NCBI GenBank assembly: GCA_947459215.1
Contig: CANHCQ010000003.1
Coordinates: 152,434 to 216,433, forward strand
Direction: 5' to 3'
DNA from: Phycisphaerales bacterium
GTDB lineage: Bacteria > Planctomycetota > Phycisphaerae > Phycisphaerales > UBA1924
Length of the DNA stretch: 64,000 bases
This document shows, in pieces, positions 53,725 to 64,000 of this stretch. Position 1 is the first letter of the stretch; the number at the start of each line of letters is the position of its first letter. The notes beneath the pieces were generated by a model. It was not told the origin of the DNA, ran no database searches, and saw only the letters and a program-made list of their open reading frames with translations. A program made the position numbers and the translations under genes.

Positions 53725-56700
53725 ATGACCGCCGCAAGAACCCATTTCCGTCCCGCTGCCCTGCTCGCCCTCGCGGCGGGCATGGCTCTCGCGCCGGCAG
53801 TCGCGGACGCACAACTCGCCCGCACTTGGGCCAACGTGACCGGGGTGTGGAGCAACGCTGCCAACTGGTCGCCTTCGGACGTGCCGAGTTCCCCGCCGGA
53901 GAAGGCCGTGCTTGCGGGGGCGGGTGTGTACACCGCGGCCCTTGACATTCCCGCCCAACTCGTCGGCGTGGACATCACGAACGCCAACGCCACGCTCGCA
54001 ATGAACCCCGGCTCAGTGCTCGCGATCGGCACAGCGAACACCAACACCGGTCTGAACAACTCTGGCCTGCTCATCATCAACGCCGCTGGCGCCGCCGCGC
54101 TGACGCAACTCCGGTTCCCGGTCCCCACCACGATCAGTGGGCCGGGCCTGATCCGCCTCAACGCCAACCCCGCCGTCCTCGACTCGGCGTTCATCAGCCC
54201 CGACCTCGGCGCATCGTGGACGCACGCCGCCGGACACACTGTCGCCGGTGCCGGCCGCCTCTACGGCCCGTTCACCAACGCCGGCGCCATCGCCGCCGAC
54301 GCGCCCGGTCGCGTTCTGCAGATTGCCGGCGACGTCGCCAACACCGGCTCCATCGCCGCGACGACCGGCATCCTCGAGCTCGCTCAGGGCGCCCGTCTCA
54401 CCGGCGGCGCGATCGCCGCCAACCCGGGCACCTTTGTCCGCATCGCTGATTTCGCCGGCCTCACCTCGATGCAGGTCGGCGGTCAGGTCGATCTCAGCTC
54501 CGGCAGCGTGCTCGAACTCGGCGGCTCGATCACCGGTTCGCACACCTTCCGCGTCAACCCTGCTGCGACCGTCGCGAATACGCAACTGATCGCCGCGACG
54601 GTGCTCTCGCTCGACGGCAGCGGCGCAATTGTGCTCTCGGCCAATGCCGCTGATCTTGAGTCCGCCGCGCTCCTCTCGAACGCCGGCCCGATCACGACGT
54701 CGCTGGCCATGACCATCCGCGGCACCGGCCGCATCTATGCCCCGCTCACCGGAGCGCCCGTCGTCCGCGCCGATCAGCCCGGCGCGACCCTCGAACTCCT
54801 GAGCGACTGCGACATGACCGGCGGCGGCTCGCTCAGCGCCACCGCCACCAACGCTGTCCTCGCTCTGGGCAGCGGCACGATCACCTCCGGCTCGATCGCC
54901 GGCGGTCCCGGCAGGGTCGTCGTCAACGCGTTCGAGACACCCACCTTCGTCGCTACCACCACCAGCGGCACGCTCGAATCACTCGCTGGTTCGCGGATCT
55001 TCGTCTCCGGCGACCTTGCCAACAGCGCCACGCTCCGCGTCAACACCGGCAGCGACGCCGCGCTCACCGGCGTGCACTTCCTCAGTTCCTCCACCATCAG
55101 CGGCACCGGATCGGTCTTCCTCCGCGCCGCCTCCGCCTCAGAACTCGACTCCGCGTTGCTCAGCGCCGCACCCGGCGCGACCGTGACCAACGCCCTCGGA
55201 CACACCATCCGTGGCAAGGGGCGTATCGCCGCGGCCATGATCAACGACGGCGTCATCCAAGCCGATGACCCCGCCGCCCCCATCGAGATCCGCTCCGCCA
55301 TCACCAACACCGGCGGCATCGGTGCGACCAACGCCACGCTGCAGCTCGCCGGCGGAGCCTCCATCACCGGCGGTACGCTCGCGTCCTTCGGCACCGGCTC
55401 GGTCTCGATTCCCGCGGGCGAGACCGCCGGAATCGCCAATCTCGCCAACGAAGGCTCGATCAACGCGCTCGCTGGGTCCATTCTCCGCGTCTCGGGCAGC
55501 ATCGAGAACAACAGCTCCATCGCTGTCAATCCCACCGCATCGTTGCTGCCGGCTCGGCTCCGCGCGATCACGAATACCGCGTTGACGGGCTCGGGCTCGC
55601 TCGTCCTGAGCGCGAATCCAGCCAATCTCGACTCCGCCGTCATCGACGCTCCGCCCAGCTTTGTCATCACCAACGGCGCGACGCACAAGATCACCGGGCA
55701 GGGACGCATTCTGGCCGCGATGACAAACGACGGCGTCATCCAGGCCGGGGGCTCCGGCCTTTCGCTGGAGATCGGCAGCCCGGTCACCCAGCCCACCGGC
55801 GTGCTTCGCACCGCCCAAGGCCGCCTCGTGTTGCTGGAAGGAGCTTCCGTCTCCGGCGGCACCGTCGATCAGCTCGTCGCCACGAGCGGCCGCCTCACCA
55901 TCGATGGCGGCGCGACCATCACCAACGTCGTGACGACCGCTCCGTTCGACATCCTCGCTGGCCGTTCGCTCACGATCAACACGCTCACCAACAACGCCGA
56001 GATCGTCGTCAACCCGACTTCCGCCGCGGGCACCACGAGGCTTCGCGTACCGGGAACGCAGACTCTGGATGGCACCGGCATCGTCACGCTCAACGCTCTC
56101 TCGCAGCCCGAGACCCGAGCCCGACTCGAGGCCGGAACTGGTGCCAACCTTCTAACCTTCGCCATCGGCCAAACCCTCCGCGGCAGCGGTTCAGTCTCGG
56201 GTCGCGTCAGCTTCGAAGGAACCATTGCTCCCGGTATCACAAGCACCACCGGGCGCATCATCTTCGAGAACCCGCCGATCTTCACGACCGGCGGCGTGCT
56301 CGCGATCGACCTCGCATCGGCGGCCCTGTTCGATTCGATCACCATCAAGCAGCCCTACACCCTCGGCGGCGTGCTTCGCGTCGCGCTTCTCGGCGGCTTC
56401 AACCCTGTCGGCACCAATCTCTTCACAATCATCGACGGCGACCCCGCCGCCACCCGCACCGGTGGCTTTGACGCTTTCGACCTGCCGCCCGTGCCGCCCT
56501 CACCGATCCCGCGCGTCTGGCGCCTGAACTATCAGCCCCAGGACGTCACGCTCCGGCTGACCTGCAAGGCCGACTTCAACGCCGATGGCCTCGTGGACGA
56601 CGCCGACTTCCAGTACTTCACCGTTGCCTACGACGAACTGGTCTGCCCCTCGTCGCCCAATCCCAACTTCCCAAACCAGCCCGACCCCTGCCCGGCGGAC

Positions 56701-56778
56701 CTCAACGCCGACGACGTCGTCAACGACGACGATTTCGTGCTGTTTGCCGCGGCGTACAACCAGATCCTGTGCCAGTAG
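53725..56778 (+). CDS. Secreted repetitive beta-helix/autotransporter-like protein with GC-type dockerin
   Basis: A 1017-residue secreted protein; signal peptide from the ATG at 53725 (ALLALAAGMALAPAVADAQ). The opening WANVTGVWSNAANWSPSDVPSS is the start typical of the autotransporter-like beta-helix families. The body consists of six or more repeats with a common pattern: an LDSA(F/V/L)I-type segment, a GHTI(R/A)G(K/A)GRI segment, an AMTNDGVIQA segment and an L(V/L)EGASVSGG segment. This is expected to form a long beta-solenoid. The C-terminal dockerin (DFNADGLVDDADF, DLNADDVVNDDDF, ending ILCQ) has an extended linker (SSPNPNFPNQPD) between its repeats. No enzyme motif is seen, so it is likely an adhesin or matrix protein. 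Confidence 0.8.
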   Translation: MTAARTHFRPAALLALAAGMALAPAVADAQLARTWANVTGVWSNAANWSPSDVPSSPPEKAVLAGAGVYTAALDIPAQLVGVDITNANATLAMNPGSVLAIGTANTNTGLNNSGLLIINAAGAAALTQLRFPVPTTISGPGLIRLNANPAVLDSAFISPDLGASWTHAAGHTVAGAGRLYGPFTNAGAIAADAPGRVLQIAGDVANTGSIAATTGILELAQGARLTGGAIAANPGTFVRIADFAGLTSMQVGGQVDLSSGSVLELGGSITGSHTFRVNPAATVANTQLIAATVLSLDGSGAIVLSANAADLESAALLSNAGPITTSLAMTIRGTGRIYAPLTGAPVVRADQPGATLELLSDCDMTGGGSLSATATNAVLALGSGTITSGSIAGGPGRVVVNAFETPTFVATTTSGTLESLAGSRIFVSGDLANSATLRVNTGSDAALTGVHFLSSSTISGTGSVFLRAASASELDSALLSAAPGATVTNALGHTIRGKGRIAAAMINDGVIQADDPAAPIEIRSAITNTGGIGATNATLQLAGGASITGGTLASFGTGSVSIPAGETAGIANLANEGSINALAGSILRVSGSIENNSSIAVNPTASLLPARLRAITNTALTGSGSLVLSANPANLDSAVIDAPPSFVITNGATHKITGQGRILAAMTNDGVIQAGGSGLSLEIGSPVTQPTGVLRTAQGRLVLLEGASVSGGTVDQLVATSGRLTIDGGATITNVVTTAPFDILAGRSLTINTLTNNAEIVVNPTSAAGTTRLRVPGTQTLDGTGIVTLNALSQPETRARLEAGTGANLLTFAIGQTLRGSGSVSGRVSFEGTIAPGITSTTGRIIFENPPIFTTGGVLAIDLASAALFDSITIKQPYTLGGVLRVALLGGFNPVGTNLFTIIDGDPAATRTGGFDAFDLPPVPPSPIPRVWRLNYQPQDVTLRLTCKADFNADGLVDDADFQYFTVAYDELVCPSSPNPNFPNQPDPCPADLNADDVVNDDDFVLFAAAYNQILCQ

Positions 56779-56944
56779 CCACACCCCGGTTCGGCATCGA
56801 TCTGGACGCGAACGCCTGCGAAAACCGCATCGGAACGTCGGGGGCAGCCGGAACCGTGGACACTCGCCTTCGGGCGGTCTCCCGCCTACCATCTTGACCC
56901 CGCCGGGAACGACTCCGTCCTCCCGGCGGCCAGCGAGAAACGCG

Positions 56945-57358
56945 ATGAAAGAGTCCATCCACCCCACGTATTTCAACAACTGCCAAGTCTACCACAACGG
57001 CCAGGTCGTCATGACCGTCGGCGCCACCGTGCCAGAGATGCACGTTGAAGTGTGGTCGGGCTCGCACCCCTTCTTCACCGGCAAGCAGGCCTTCGTCGAC
57101 TCGGCCGGCCGCGTCGAGAAGTTCCAGAAGAAGTTCCAGACCAACTACTTCGGCCAGAAGGAAAAGGCCGAGGCCGACCGCAAGGCTGCCATTGCCGCCG
57201 CCGAGAAGAAGGCCGCCGACGAGCGCGCCGCTTCCAAGGCCGCCAAGGCCGCTGCCGCCGCGTCTCGTCCGAAGAAGCCGGCCCCCAAGCCCGCTGCCGA
57301 GCCTGCCGCCGCTGCTCCGGCCGCTGCCCCCGCTGCCGAGGGCGAAGCCAAGGCCTGA
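56945..57358 (+). CDS. rpmE: Ribosomal protein bL31, zinc-free form with Ala/Lys/Pro-rich tail
   Basis: A component of the large ribosomal subunit that contacts the small subunit. The first 70 residues match bL31: MKESIHPTYFN, then HVEVWSGSHPFFTGKQAF and SAGRVEKFQKKF. The CxxC pairs of zinc-binding forms are absent (VWSGSH in place of CSECH), so this is a C-minus type, usually made when zinc is low, but here it seems to be the only copy in view. After residue 70 a tail of about 67 residues, first Lys/Glu/Ala-rich (probably helical) and then Ala/Pro-rich, almost doubles its length. It is followed by a terminator and then mnmG. Confidence 0.9.
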   Translation: MKESIHPTYFNNCQVYHNGQVVMTVGATVPEMHVEVWSGSHPFFTGKQAFVDSAGRVEKFQKKFQTNYFGQKEKAEADRKAAIAAAEKKAADERAASKAAKAAAAASRPKKPAPKPAAEPAAAAPAAAPAAEGEAKA

Positions 57359-57383
57359 TCGCGAATCGATCGTCGCTTTCAAG

Positions 57384-57408
57384 CGCCCCGCCACGCGGGG
57401 CGTTTTCA
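57384..57408 (+). terminator. Rho-independent terminator after rpmE
   Basis: Stem CGCCCCGC/GCGGGGCG (57384-57391 with 57395-57402, loop CAC) followed by TTTTC, 25 bases past the stop codon of rpmE and before mnmG. Confidence 0.88.
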
Positions 57409-57441
57409 TTGGCGAACCACGCCCCGTCAATACCATTGAAC

Positions 57442-59510
<2,069 letters not shown>

Positions 59511-59511
<1 letters not shown>

Positions 59512-61328
59512 TGCCGACGGCTTTTTCGCCCCTCATCCTCGCCAATGTCTCTGCCGCCGCCGAGAGCACGGGCCTCGGCCTGATGGTCATTCTCTTCAGT
59601 GCCGCGGTGATCGCCACCATCTTCCGCCGCCTGAAGCTCCAGATCATCCCCGGCTACATCGTCGCCGGCGCGCTGGTCGGCTTTGTCGCGCAACGCTTCC
59701 ACTGGTCCCTCGGCGATCTCGAGAGCATCTCGCAGTTCGCGACGATCCTCCTGCTGTTTACCATCGGCTTGCAGCTCGAACTCGGCGAACTGCGGCGTTC
59801 GATGGTCTCGATTGTCGGTGTCGGTGTCGGAAGCACGCTTGTCGTCGCCGTCGCGTGCTGGGCCGCGGGAGCGCTGTTCGGCCTCTCGGGTCCCACCGCC
59901 CTTGCGATCGGGTTGGCGATGTCGATCTCGTCCACGGCGATCCTGCTCCGCGTGTTGCAGGAACGCCGGGAACTGCATCAGACCCACGGGCGTTTGTGCG
60001 TCGGAGTCTCGATCGCTCAGGACCTGTTGTCGATTCTCATGCTGGGCGCCTTGCCCGCGATCGCGGCGTGGACGGTCGTGGACGATGGCTCAGGGCCCGG
60101 TCAACCGAGCGTGCCGCAGATGCTGCTCTCGGCAGGCATCGGCACGCTGGGCGTCATCGTCATGCTGTTCTTCGGCCGCACCGCGCTGCCGTGGATTCTC
60201 GCACTCGTCGCCGACATTGGTTCCCGGGGAATGGCCGGGCGCTCCGGGTTTGGTTCCCGCGAACTTGTTTTGGTTGCATCCGCCGCCATCGCGCTTGCCG
60301 CCGCGGTCGTGACCAAAGTTCTGGGCTTCAGCGCTGAACTGGGCGCGTTCCTCGCCGGGCTGCTGCTGGCGTTTACCCCGTTCCGCACCCAGCTCGCCGG
60401 CCAGTTCGAGCCGCTGCGTGATCTCTTGATGGCGATCTTCTTTACGACCGTTGGGTTGTTGCTGAACGTGCCGGACATCGCGGCGATGATCGTCCCGATC
60501 GTCGCGGGCGTGTTGGTGCTCTTTGTCATCAAGATCGTCGTCATCGGCCTGTTTGCGTGGGGCTTCGGATCATCGGGCCCGCTCTCAGCGATCGCGGCCA
60601 TCTACCTCGGAAACGCCGGCGAGTTCTCCCTCGTGCTGCTGGCCGCCGCGGGACGCACGTCGCCGGTGCCGATCCTCACGCCGTCGGTTCTCGGCGCCGC
60701 GATCGCCGTCGTCGTGCTCTCGCTCTTCCTGTCGCCGTTCGCGTTTGCGTACGCCCACGAGATCGCGAAGCGTCTCCAAGGCATCGGCCCGCCGGGCTGG
60801 ACGAAGTCGCTACGGGAGAAGATTCAGCACGACGCGGCTCAGGCCGAGATCGCGACGTCGGCAAGCGAAGGCGCCGCGGATAAACCTGCGCTCCGCCACG
60901 TCGTCATCGCCGGCTTCGGCCCCGTCGGCCGCCACCTTGCCGCGCGGCTCTCCATTCAGAAGATCGGCTACACCGTCATCGAATTGAATCCCAGCACCGT
61001 CAAGCGTCAGTCTCAGCTCGGCAAGTCCATTATCTACGGCGACGTCACCACGCCTGAGGTGCTCGAGTCCGCGGGCATGCGCCATGCCGACGCCTTCGTG
61101 CTCACGATCCCCGACGACGACGCCTCGCACCGCGCCATCGCGATCGCGCGGCAACTGTCGCCAAACGTCTTTATCGCCTGCCGCACCAGCTATCTGAGCG
61201 GCGCGTTCCGTGCCTACGAAGCGGGCGCCGACCACGCCGTCGTCGAGGAAGTGGTCACCGCCGACGCGATGGAGAAGCAGATCTTCGAGAAGATCGAGGA
61301 ACGCTGGAAGGCGCCGAAGACGGCATGA
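59511..61328 (+). CDS. CPA2-family cation:proton antiporter with TrkA-N domain (KefB-like)
   Basis: A 605-residue membrane antiporter. Residues about 10-400 hold 12 or so membrane helices with family segments YIVAGALVGF and GFSAELGAFLAGLLLAF, and SAIYLGNAGEFSLVL-like AIYLGNAGEFSLVLLAA. The C-terminal cytoplasmic part (about 460-605) is a TrkA-N (RCK) Rossmann domain, HVVIAGFGPVGRHLAARL, which binds NAD(H) or similar and gates transport. It probably exchanges K+ or Na+ for protons. It overlaps mnmG by one base (TGATG), so they are translationally coupled; an in-frame GTG three bases earlier is possible. A hairpin follows the stop and mainly serves the convergent rpsP gene. Confidence 0.9.
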
Positions 61329-61350
61329 AAAAGCCCCGCTCGCGCGGGGC
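61324..61350 (-). terminator. Terminator of rpsP (also near the antiporter stop)
   Basis: Stem GCCCCGC/GCGGGGC (61333-61339 with 61344-61350), followed on the minus strand by TTTTT. It lies 27 bases past the rpsP stop and overlaps the end of the convergent antiporter gene. Confidence 0.85.
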
Positions 61351-61377
61351 CTTCGTGAAATCCAAAGTCGCTCAAAC

Positions 61378-61740
61378 TCAGGCCTTCGCCTCTTCCTTCT
61401 TCTCGCCACCCTCCGCAGCCTTCGCGGCCTCGGCGGCCTTGCGGGCCTCCAGACGCTTGCGGTCGTGCTTGCGGTCCTCTTCCCACGCCTTCACGTCCAC
61501 CAACTGGTGCTTGGCGAGGAAGTCACGGACGGTATCAGTCGGCTGGGCGCCGACGCTCAGCCAGTACTTGATCCGCTCGGCATTGAGGTGAATCTGCTTG
61601 GCCGGGTCCTTCTCGAGCGGATTGAACCAGCCGAGATTCTCGACCACCGAGCCGTTGCGCCGCGTGCGCTTATCGAGCGCCGCGAGGCGGTAGAACGGAC
61701 GGTTATGGCGACCCAGACGCTGGAAACGAAGACGAAGCAT
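61378..61740 (-). CDS. rpsP: Ribosomal protein bS16 with charged C-terminal extension
   Basis: A small-subunit assembly protein. The start MLRLRFQRLGRHNRPFYRLA and the following LGWFNPLEKDP and RIKYWLSVGAQPTDTVRDFL segments are typical. The ATG at 61740 has AGGAG 6 bases upstream. At 120 residues it is longer than the usual 80-90; the surplus is a C-terminal tail rich in Lys, Ala and Glu (about residues 88-120) that is probably a flexible helix. The usual neighbours rimM, trmD and rplS are not adjacent. Confidence 0.93.
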   Translation of the reverse strand: MLRLRFQRLGRHNRPFYRLAALDKRTRRNGSVVENLGWFNPLEKDPAKQIHLNAERIKYWLSVGAQPTDTVRDFLAKHQLVDVKAWEEDRKHDRKRLEARKAAEAAKAAEGGEKKEEAKA

Positions 61741-61929
61741 GCGAAACTCCTGACCCCCGGCACCCGGGAGGTTTCCCTCGCGGTTCAACGGGGCATGGCG
61801 TGATGTTCCCCGCCGGTCCGGCACACGCCGGCTCCGACAGGGTCAAGATGATAGGCTGCAACCCGGTGGCCGTCTCCTCGTCGGGGGACGTGCCAACACA
61901 GGCCACTGGGCCATTTTCAGGGGTTTCGG

Positions 61930-62685
61930 ATGATGGAACTGGCGATCGCTGTTCTTGTCTTTGGCGGGGCGTTCGCCGTCCTCGAAGTCGCGTTTCAGGT
62001 CGGCCGGAGGTCGAAACCGAAGGAAGCACCGCCCCAACTCGCGACCATCCAGGGTGCCATGCTGGGTTTGCTGGGTCTCCTGCTCGGCTTTTCGTTCTCC
62101 GGCGCCACCGGCCGGTTCATTGACCGCCAAGACGTCCTCATGCGAGAAGCCAACGCGATGGGGACGGCGTATTTGCGTGCGGATCTTCTCGACGAGCCGC
62201 ACGCCACCGCCCTTCGGAACGCCGTGCGCTCGTACTGCGATGCCCGGATCGCGCTTTTCGAGCGTCAGACGGACGACAACGCCAACGCGATCCGACGCTC
62301 ACTTAGCGACCTCCAGGCCGCTGCTTGGAAAGCTGGCGTCGATGGGGCAAAGGCGGCGGGCGGACCGGTGCCGGGCGTCGTATTGCCACCGCTCAACGAG
62401 ATGTTTGACCTCCTCGCCACCCGCGACAACATGGTGCAGCGTCACATTCCACCCTTAGTGCTGGCGCTTCTCTGTGGCTGCGTTGCCGTCTCCATCGGCG
62501 TCATCGGATATGCCTGTGGGCTGCAACGCAGACGCGGCATCGGTACCGTCGGAGCGTTCGTGATGCTCCTCGCCGTTGCGCTCTGGGTCACGATCGATTT
62601 CGACTATCCGAGTCGAGGCATCATCCGACTCAGCGATCAACCACTGCGCGAAGTGCGGGCCGAGATGGACCCGCTTCCGAACTGA
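61930..62685 (+). CDS. DUF4239-like (bestrophin-like) membrane protein
   Basis: A 251-residue membrane protein. It has two N-terminal hydrophobic segments (about residues 4-22 and 42-58), then a soluble region (about 65-170) that includes REANAMGTAYLRADLL and ALRNAVRSYCDARI, and two further helices (about 178-200 and 205-225). This two-plus-two layout and the EANAMGTAYLRA-type segment match the DUF4239 family, related to bestrophin-like channel proteins. The function is not established. The start may be the first or second of two adjacent ATG codons (61930, 61933). It stands alone next to tRNA-Leu. Confidence 0.75.
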   Translation: MMELAIAVLVFGGAFAVLEVAFQVGRRSKPKEAPPQLATIQGAMLGLLGLLLGFSFSGATGRFIDRQDVLMREANAMGTAYLRADLLDEPHATALRNAVRSYCDARIALFERQTDDNANAIRRSLSDLQAAAWKAGVDGAKAAGGPVPGVVLPPLNEMFDLLATRDNMVQRHIPPLVLALLCGCVAVSIGVIGYACGLQRRRGIGTVGAFVMLLAVALWVTIDFDYPSRGIIRLSDQPLREVRAEMDPLPN

Positions 62686-62691
62686 TGGCAA

Positions 62692-62777
62692 TGGCCCCGC
62701 CGGGAGTCGAACCCGGATGTCCCTTGCGGGACGAGGGATTTTAAGTCCCATGCGTCTGCCAGTTCCGCCACAGGGCC
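62692..62777 (-). tRNA. tRNA-Leu (anticodon TAA)
   Basis: On the minus strand, acceptor arm GGCCCTG pairs with CGGGGCC (one G-T pair) and is followed by discriminator A. The anticodon loop is ACTTAAAAT with anticodon TAA, and the long variable arm (GTCCCGCAAGGGAC-type) is typical of tRNA-Leu. The T arm is CCGGGTTCGACTCCCGG. CCA is not encoded. Confidence 0.95.
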
Positions 62778-63086
62778 GCGGGTCGAGGATACGGCACGCC
62801 GCCCCCACAGTGCCGACGACCCACGGTTCGGAAACCAGGGCCGCATCCTCCGCCGTGACATAGCCCTTCGCCGCAATAGGAGCCCGGCCGCGGCCCCCCC
62901 CGCCACGTCGCGGACACGGCGAAAGGACCATGGCATCCTCGACGCGCGAGCGGAAACAAGGGCCGTGAACCGCCAAACCCTACAAAAGTCCGATCAGCAT
63001 CAAGCCGATATCCCCAACCACTTGACCAGCGGCCTTTGGTCGCTAGCCTTGTGTCCCCCCGGGCGACCGGACGGGAACAACTCAAT
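62778..63086. other. 309-base gap between two tRNA genes
   Basis: No ORF with protein character, no hairpin with T-run and no tandem repeat is seen. It must contain the promoters of the divergent tRNA-Leu and tRNA-Asn genes, but no clear -35/-10 pair can be named. Confidence 0.5.
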
Positions 63087-63158
63087 TCCCCGATAGCTCA
63101 ATGGTAGAGCGAGCGGCTGTTAACCGCTAGGTTCTAGGTTCGAGTCCTAGTCGGGGAG
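63087..63158 (+). tRNA. tRNA-Asn (anticodon GTT)
   Basis: Acceptor TCCCCGA pairs with TCGGGGA, followed by discriminator G. The D arm is GCTC-AATGGTA-GAGC, the anticodon arm GCGGCTGTTAACCGC with anticodon GTT, and the T arm CTAGGTTCGAGTCCTAG. CCA is not encoded. Confidence 0.95.
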
Positions 63159-63161
63159 TTC

Positions 63162-63198
63162 AAGGCCCTCGTCAAAGGTGACGGGGGCCTTATCGTTT
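63162..63198 (+). terminator. Hairpin terminator after tRNA-Asn
   Basis: A 13-bp stem (AAGGCCCTCGTCA, 63162-63174, with TGACGGGGGCCTT, 63179-63191, one G-T pair), loop AAGG, followed by ATCGTTT. It starts 4 bases after the tRNA. Confidence 0.75.
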
Positions 63199-63514
63199 AC
63201 AGACCGGGCGGCGGAATCGCCCCCGTTACCGTGCCGTGGCGGGGGTTCGGCGCTCTCGGCTTCGATCCGGAGAGCGGGGTCCCGCTCCGAACGCCTCGGA
63301 TTCGGCACCTGCGCCCCCCGAACTCTCTCGCTCTCTGGTGCTCGATGCGCGTCCAGTTAACAGGGGCGTTCCGAGCGGGGGGCTGATGCGAACGCAGTTT
63401 CGATCTGGAAGGCCACCTGCTCATACGACCCGTAGACTTGCTGTGCGTGCGAGCAAACCGATCGTCCCGCATCAAGGACCAAACTATTGCGGATTTGGGA
63501 AGGACTAGCGCATC
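63199..63514. other. 316-base stretch without a supported gene
   Basis: Downstream of tRNA-Asn. Short open frames occur but none has recognisable protein character. It could be the edge of an accessory region, since tRNA 3' ends are common integration sites, but no repeat of the tRNA end is visible before the window ends. Confidence 0.45.
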
Positions 63515-63548
63515 AACCCGCCTTGACCTTCCAGAGTGGCGGGTTTCC
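63515..63548 (+). terminator. Terminator-like hairpin AACCCGCC/GGCGGGTT
   Basis: 8-bp perfect stem (63515-63522 with 63538-63545), loop of 15, followed by a short T/C stretch. It lies between tRNA-Asn and the partial gene at the window end. Confidence 0.55.
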
Positions 63549-63630
63549 TCGTCTTTTGCCTGTCGGGCCGCTTCTACGCGATACGGATCCGGTCGTCCGC
63601 AATCTTCGCCGCGCGATCAGTCAGTCGGTC

Positions 63631-64000
63631 GTGTACTTAGCCCCAGGCCTTCAGACCACAGAACACGGTTCGCCCGAGCGGTCCGCTGCACTCGAGTCCA
63701 TTCGGCAGATAATCGTCCGCAGCGAGTTGTGCCCGCCTCATCCCGCCGTCGAGCAGCTCGCCCTTCAAACGTGGGCGAAGGAGATGGAAACAGAGCTGAA
63801 GGCCGCGGGCGTTGATGTCAGTCAAGAAGGCTGGTCTGGGCTTTCTCCAGAGAGCATCCGCAAGCTCCTCATCGGTTGGGCAGTTGCACAGTCCCCACCT
63901 CAGTGCGCGGCCCCCATCCGGACATTTGATGATGAATGTGAGACCGGTGCCCACCAAGAACGACACCGCTGGAAGTGGTTTCAGGAAGTCGCGGACGGCC
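63631..64000 (+). CDS. Hypothetical protein, 3'-truncated by the window end
   Basis: An open frame with protein-like composition runs from a GTG at 63631 to the last base without a stop (123 residues visible). It includes LESIRQIIVRSELCPPHP, LQTWAKEMETELKAAGVD and LSPESIRKLLIGWAVAQS, suggesting a mostly helical soluble protein. The frame is open back to 63436, and a TTG at 63556 could be an earlier start, but the hairpin at 63515-63548 favours a start after it. Third-position GC is lower than in neighbouring genes, as expected for recently acquired DNA. No family is recognised. Confidence 0.5.
   Translation, partial: MYLAPGLQTTEHGSPERSAALESIRQIIVRSELCPPHPAVEQLALQTWAKEMETELKAAGVDVSQEGWSGLSPESIRKLLIGWAVAQSPPQCAAPIRTFDDECETGAHQERHRWKWFQEVADG

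Noticed and set aside
63637..63966. Minus-strand frame of 109 codons at the window end
   Set aside because: The overlapping plus-strand frame, open to the last base, has a more protein-like composition with regular helical patterns.

Overview
This is a GC-rich bacterial chromosome window, most likely from a planctomycete of the class Phycisphaerae. The evidence is a set of eleven secreted-protein genes that end in a twin Ca-binding, cysteine-flanked GC-type dockerin module, a PEP-CTERM-like exported protein with a PTPG...RRRR tail, a prepilin-type protein with an H-X9-DG motif, and several starts without a Shine-Dalgarno sequence. Both window edges cut genes: metH lacks its 5' end, and an unidentified ORF lacks its 3' end.

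Layout. 1-19.2 kb holds mostly housekeeping and metabolic genes: the metH tail, a secreted calpain-like protease, an MFS transporter, a PEP-CTERM-like protein, a secreted SH3-like/coiled-coil protein, a TsaC/Sua5 tRNA-modification enzyme, a prepilin-like protein, a GT4 glycosyltransferase, a diguanylate cyclase, an HhH-GPD DNA glycosylase, a glutamine amidotransferase, an alpha/beta hydrolase, an exported D-2-hydroxyacid dehydrogenase and an MmgE/PrpD protein. 19.2-25.75 kb is an imuA-imuB-dnaE2 mutagenesis cassette, preceded by a 47-bp palindrome that runs into the imuA start. 26-56.8 kb is dominated by GC-dockerin proteins, including a GH15-like glycosidase, a GH81 beta-1,3-glucanase with an internal CBM6-like domain, HAF-repeat proteins and beta-helix proteins. 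They are interleaved with leuS and a branched-chain amino-acid ABC system, whose binding protein (40.2 kb) is separated from livHMGF (47.8-51.9 kb). 56.9-63.2 kb holds rpmE, mnmG, a CPA2 antiporter, rpsP, a DUF4239-like membrane protein, tRNA-Leu and tRNA-Asn.

The most unusual feature is a family of short elements made of tandem 7- or 8-nt units, usually as two arrays in inverted orientation. They lie in intergenic DNA and also in frame inside conserved genes: four times in dnaE2, twice in mnmG, and as one half-array in metH. The largest (20988-21483) encloses a complete four-helix-bundle gene of the 23S rRNA intervening-sequence family, nested in another frame of dnaE2. Its arms match at 30 of 32 positions. 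The inserts account for roughly 300 extra residues in DnaE2 and about 60 in MnmG. Because 8 leaves a remainder of 2 on division by 3, a tandem octamer reads as the same cyclic octapeptide in all three frames, so a stop-free unit is stop-free wherever it lands. This gives a simple reason why such arrays are tolerated inside genes.

Three of the dockerin-protein genes look damaged: one frameshift, one nonsense codon plus a frameshift, and one lost signal peptide. This suggests turnover within the secretome cluster, or consensus errors if the sequence is a metagenome assembly. Starts were often moved inward from the longest ORF using Shine-Dalgarno position, signal peptides and family N-termini.
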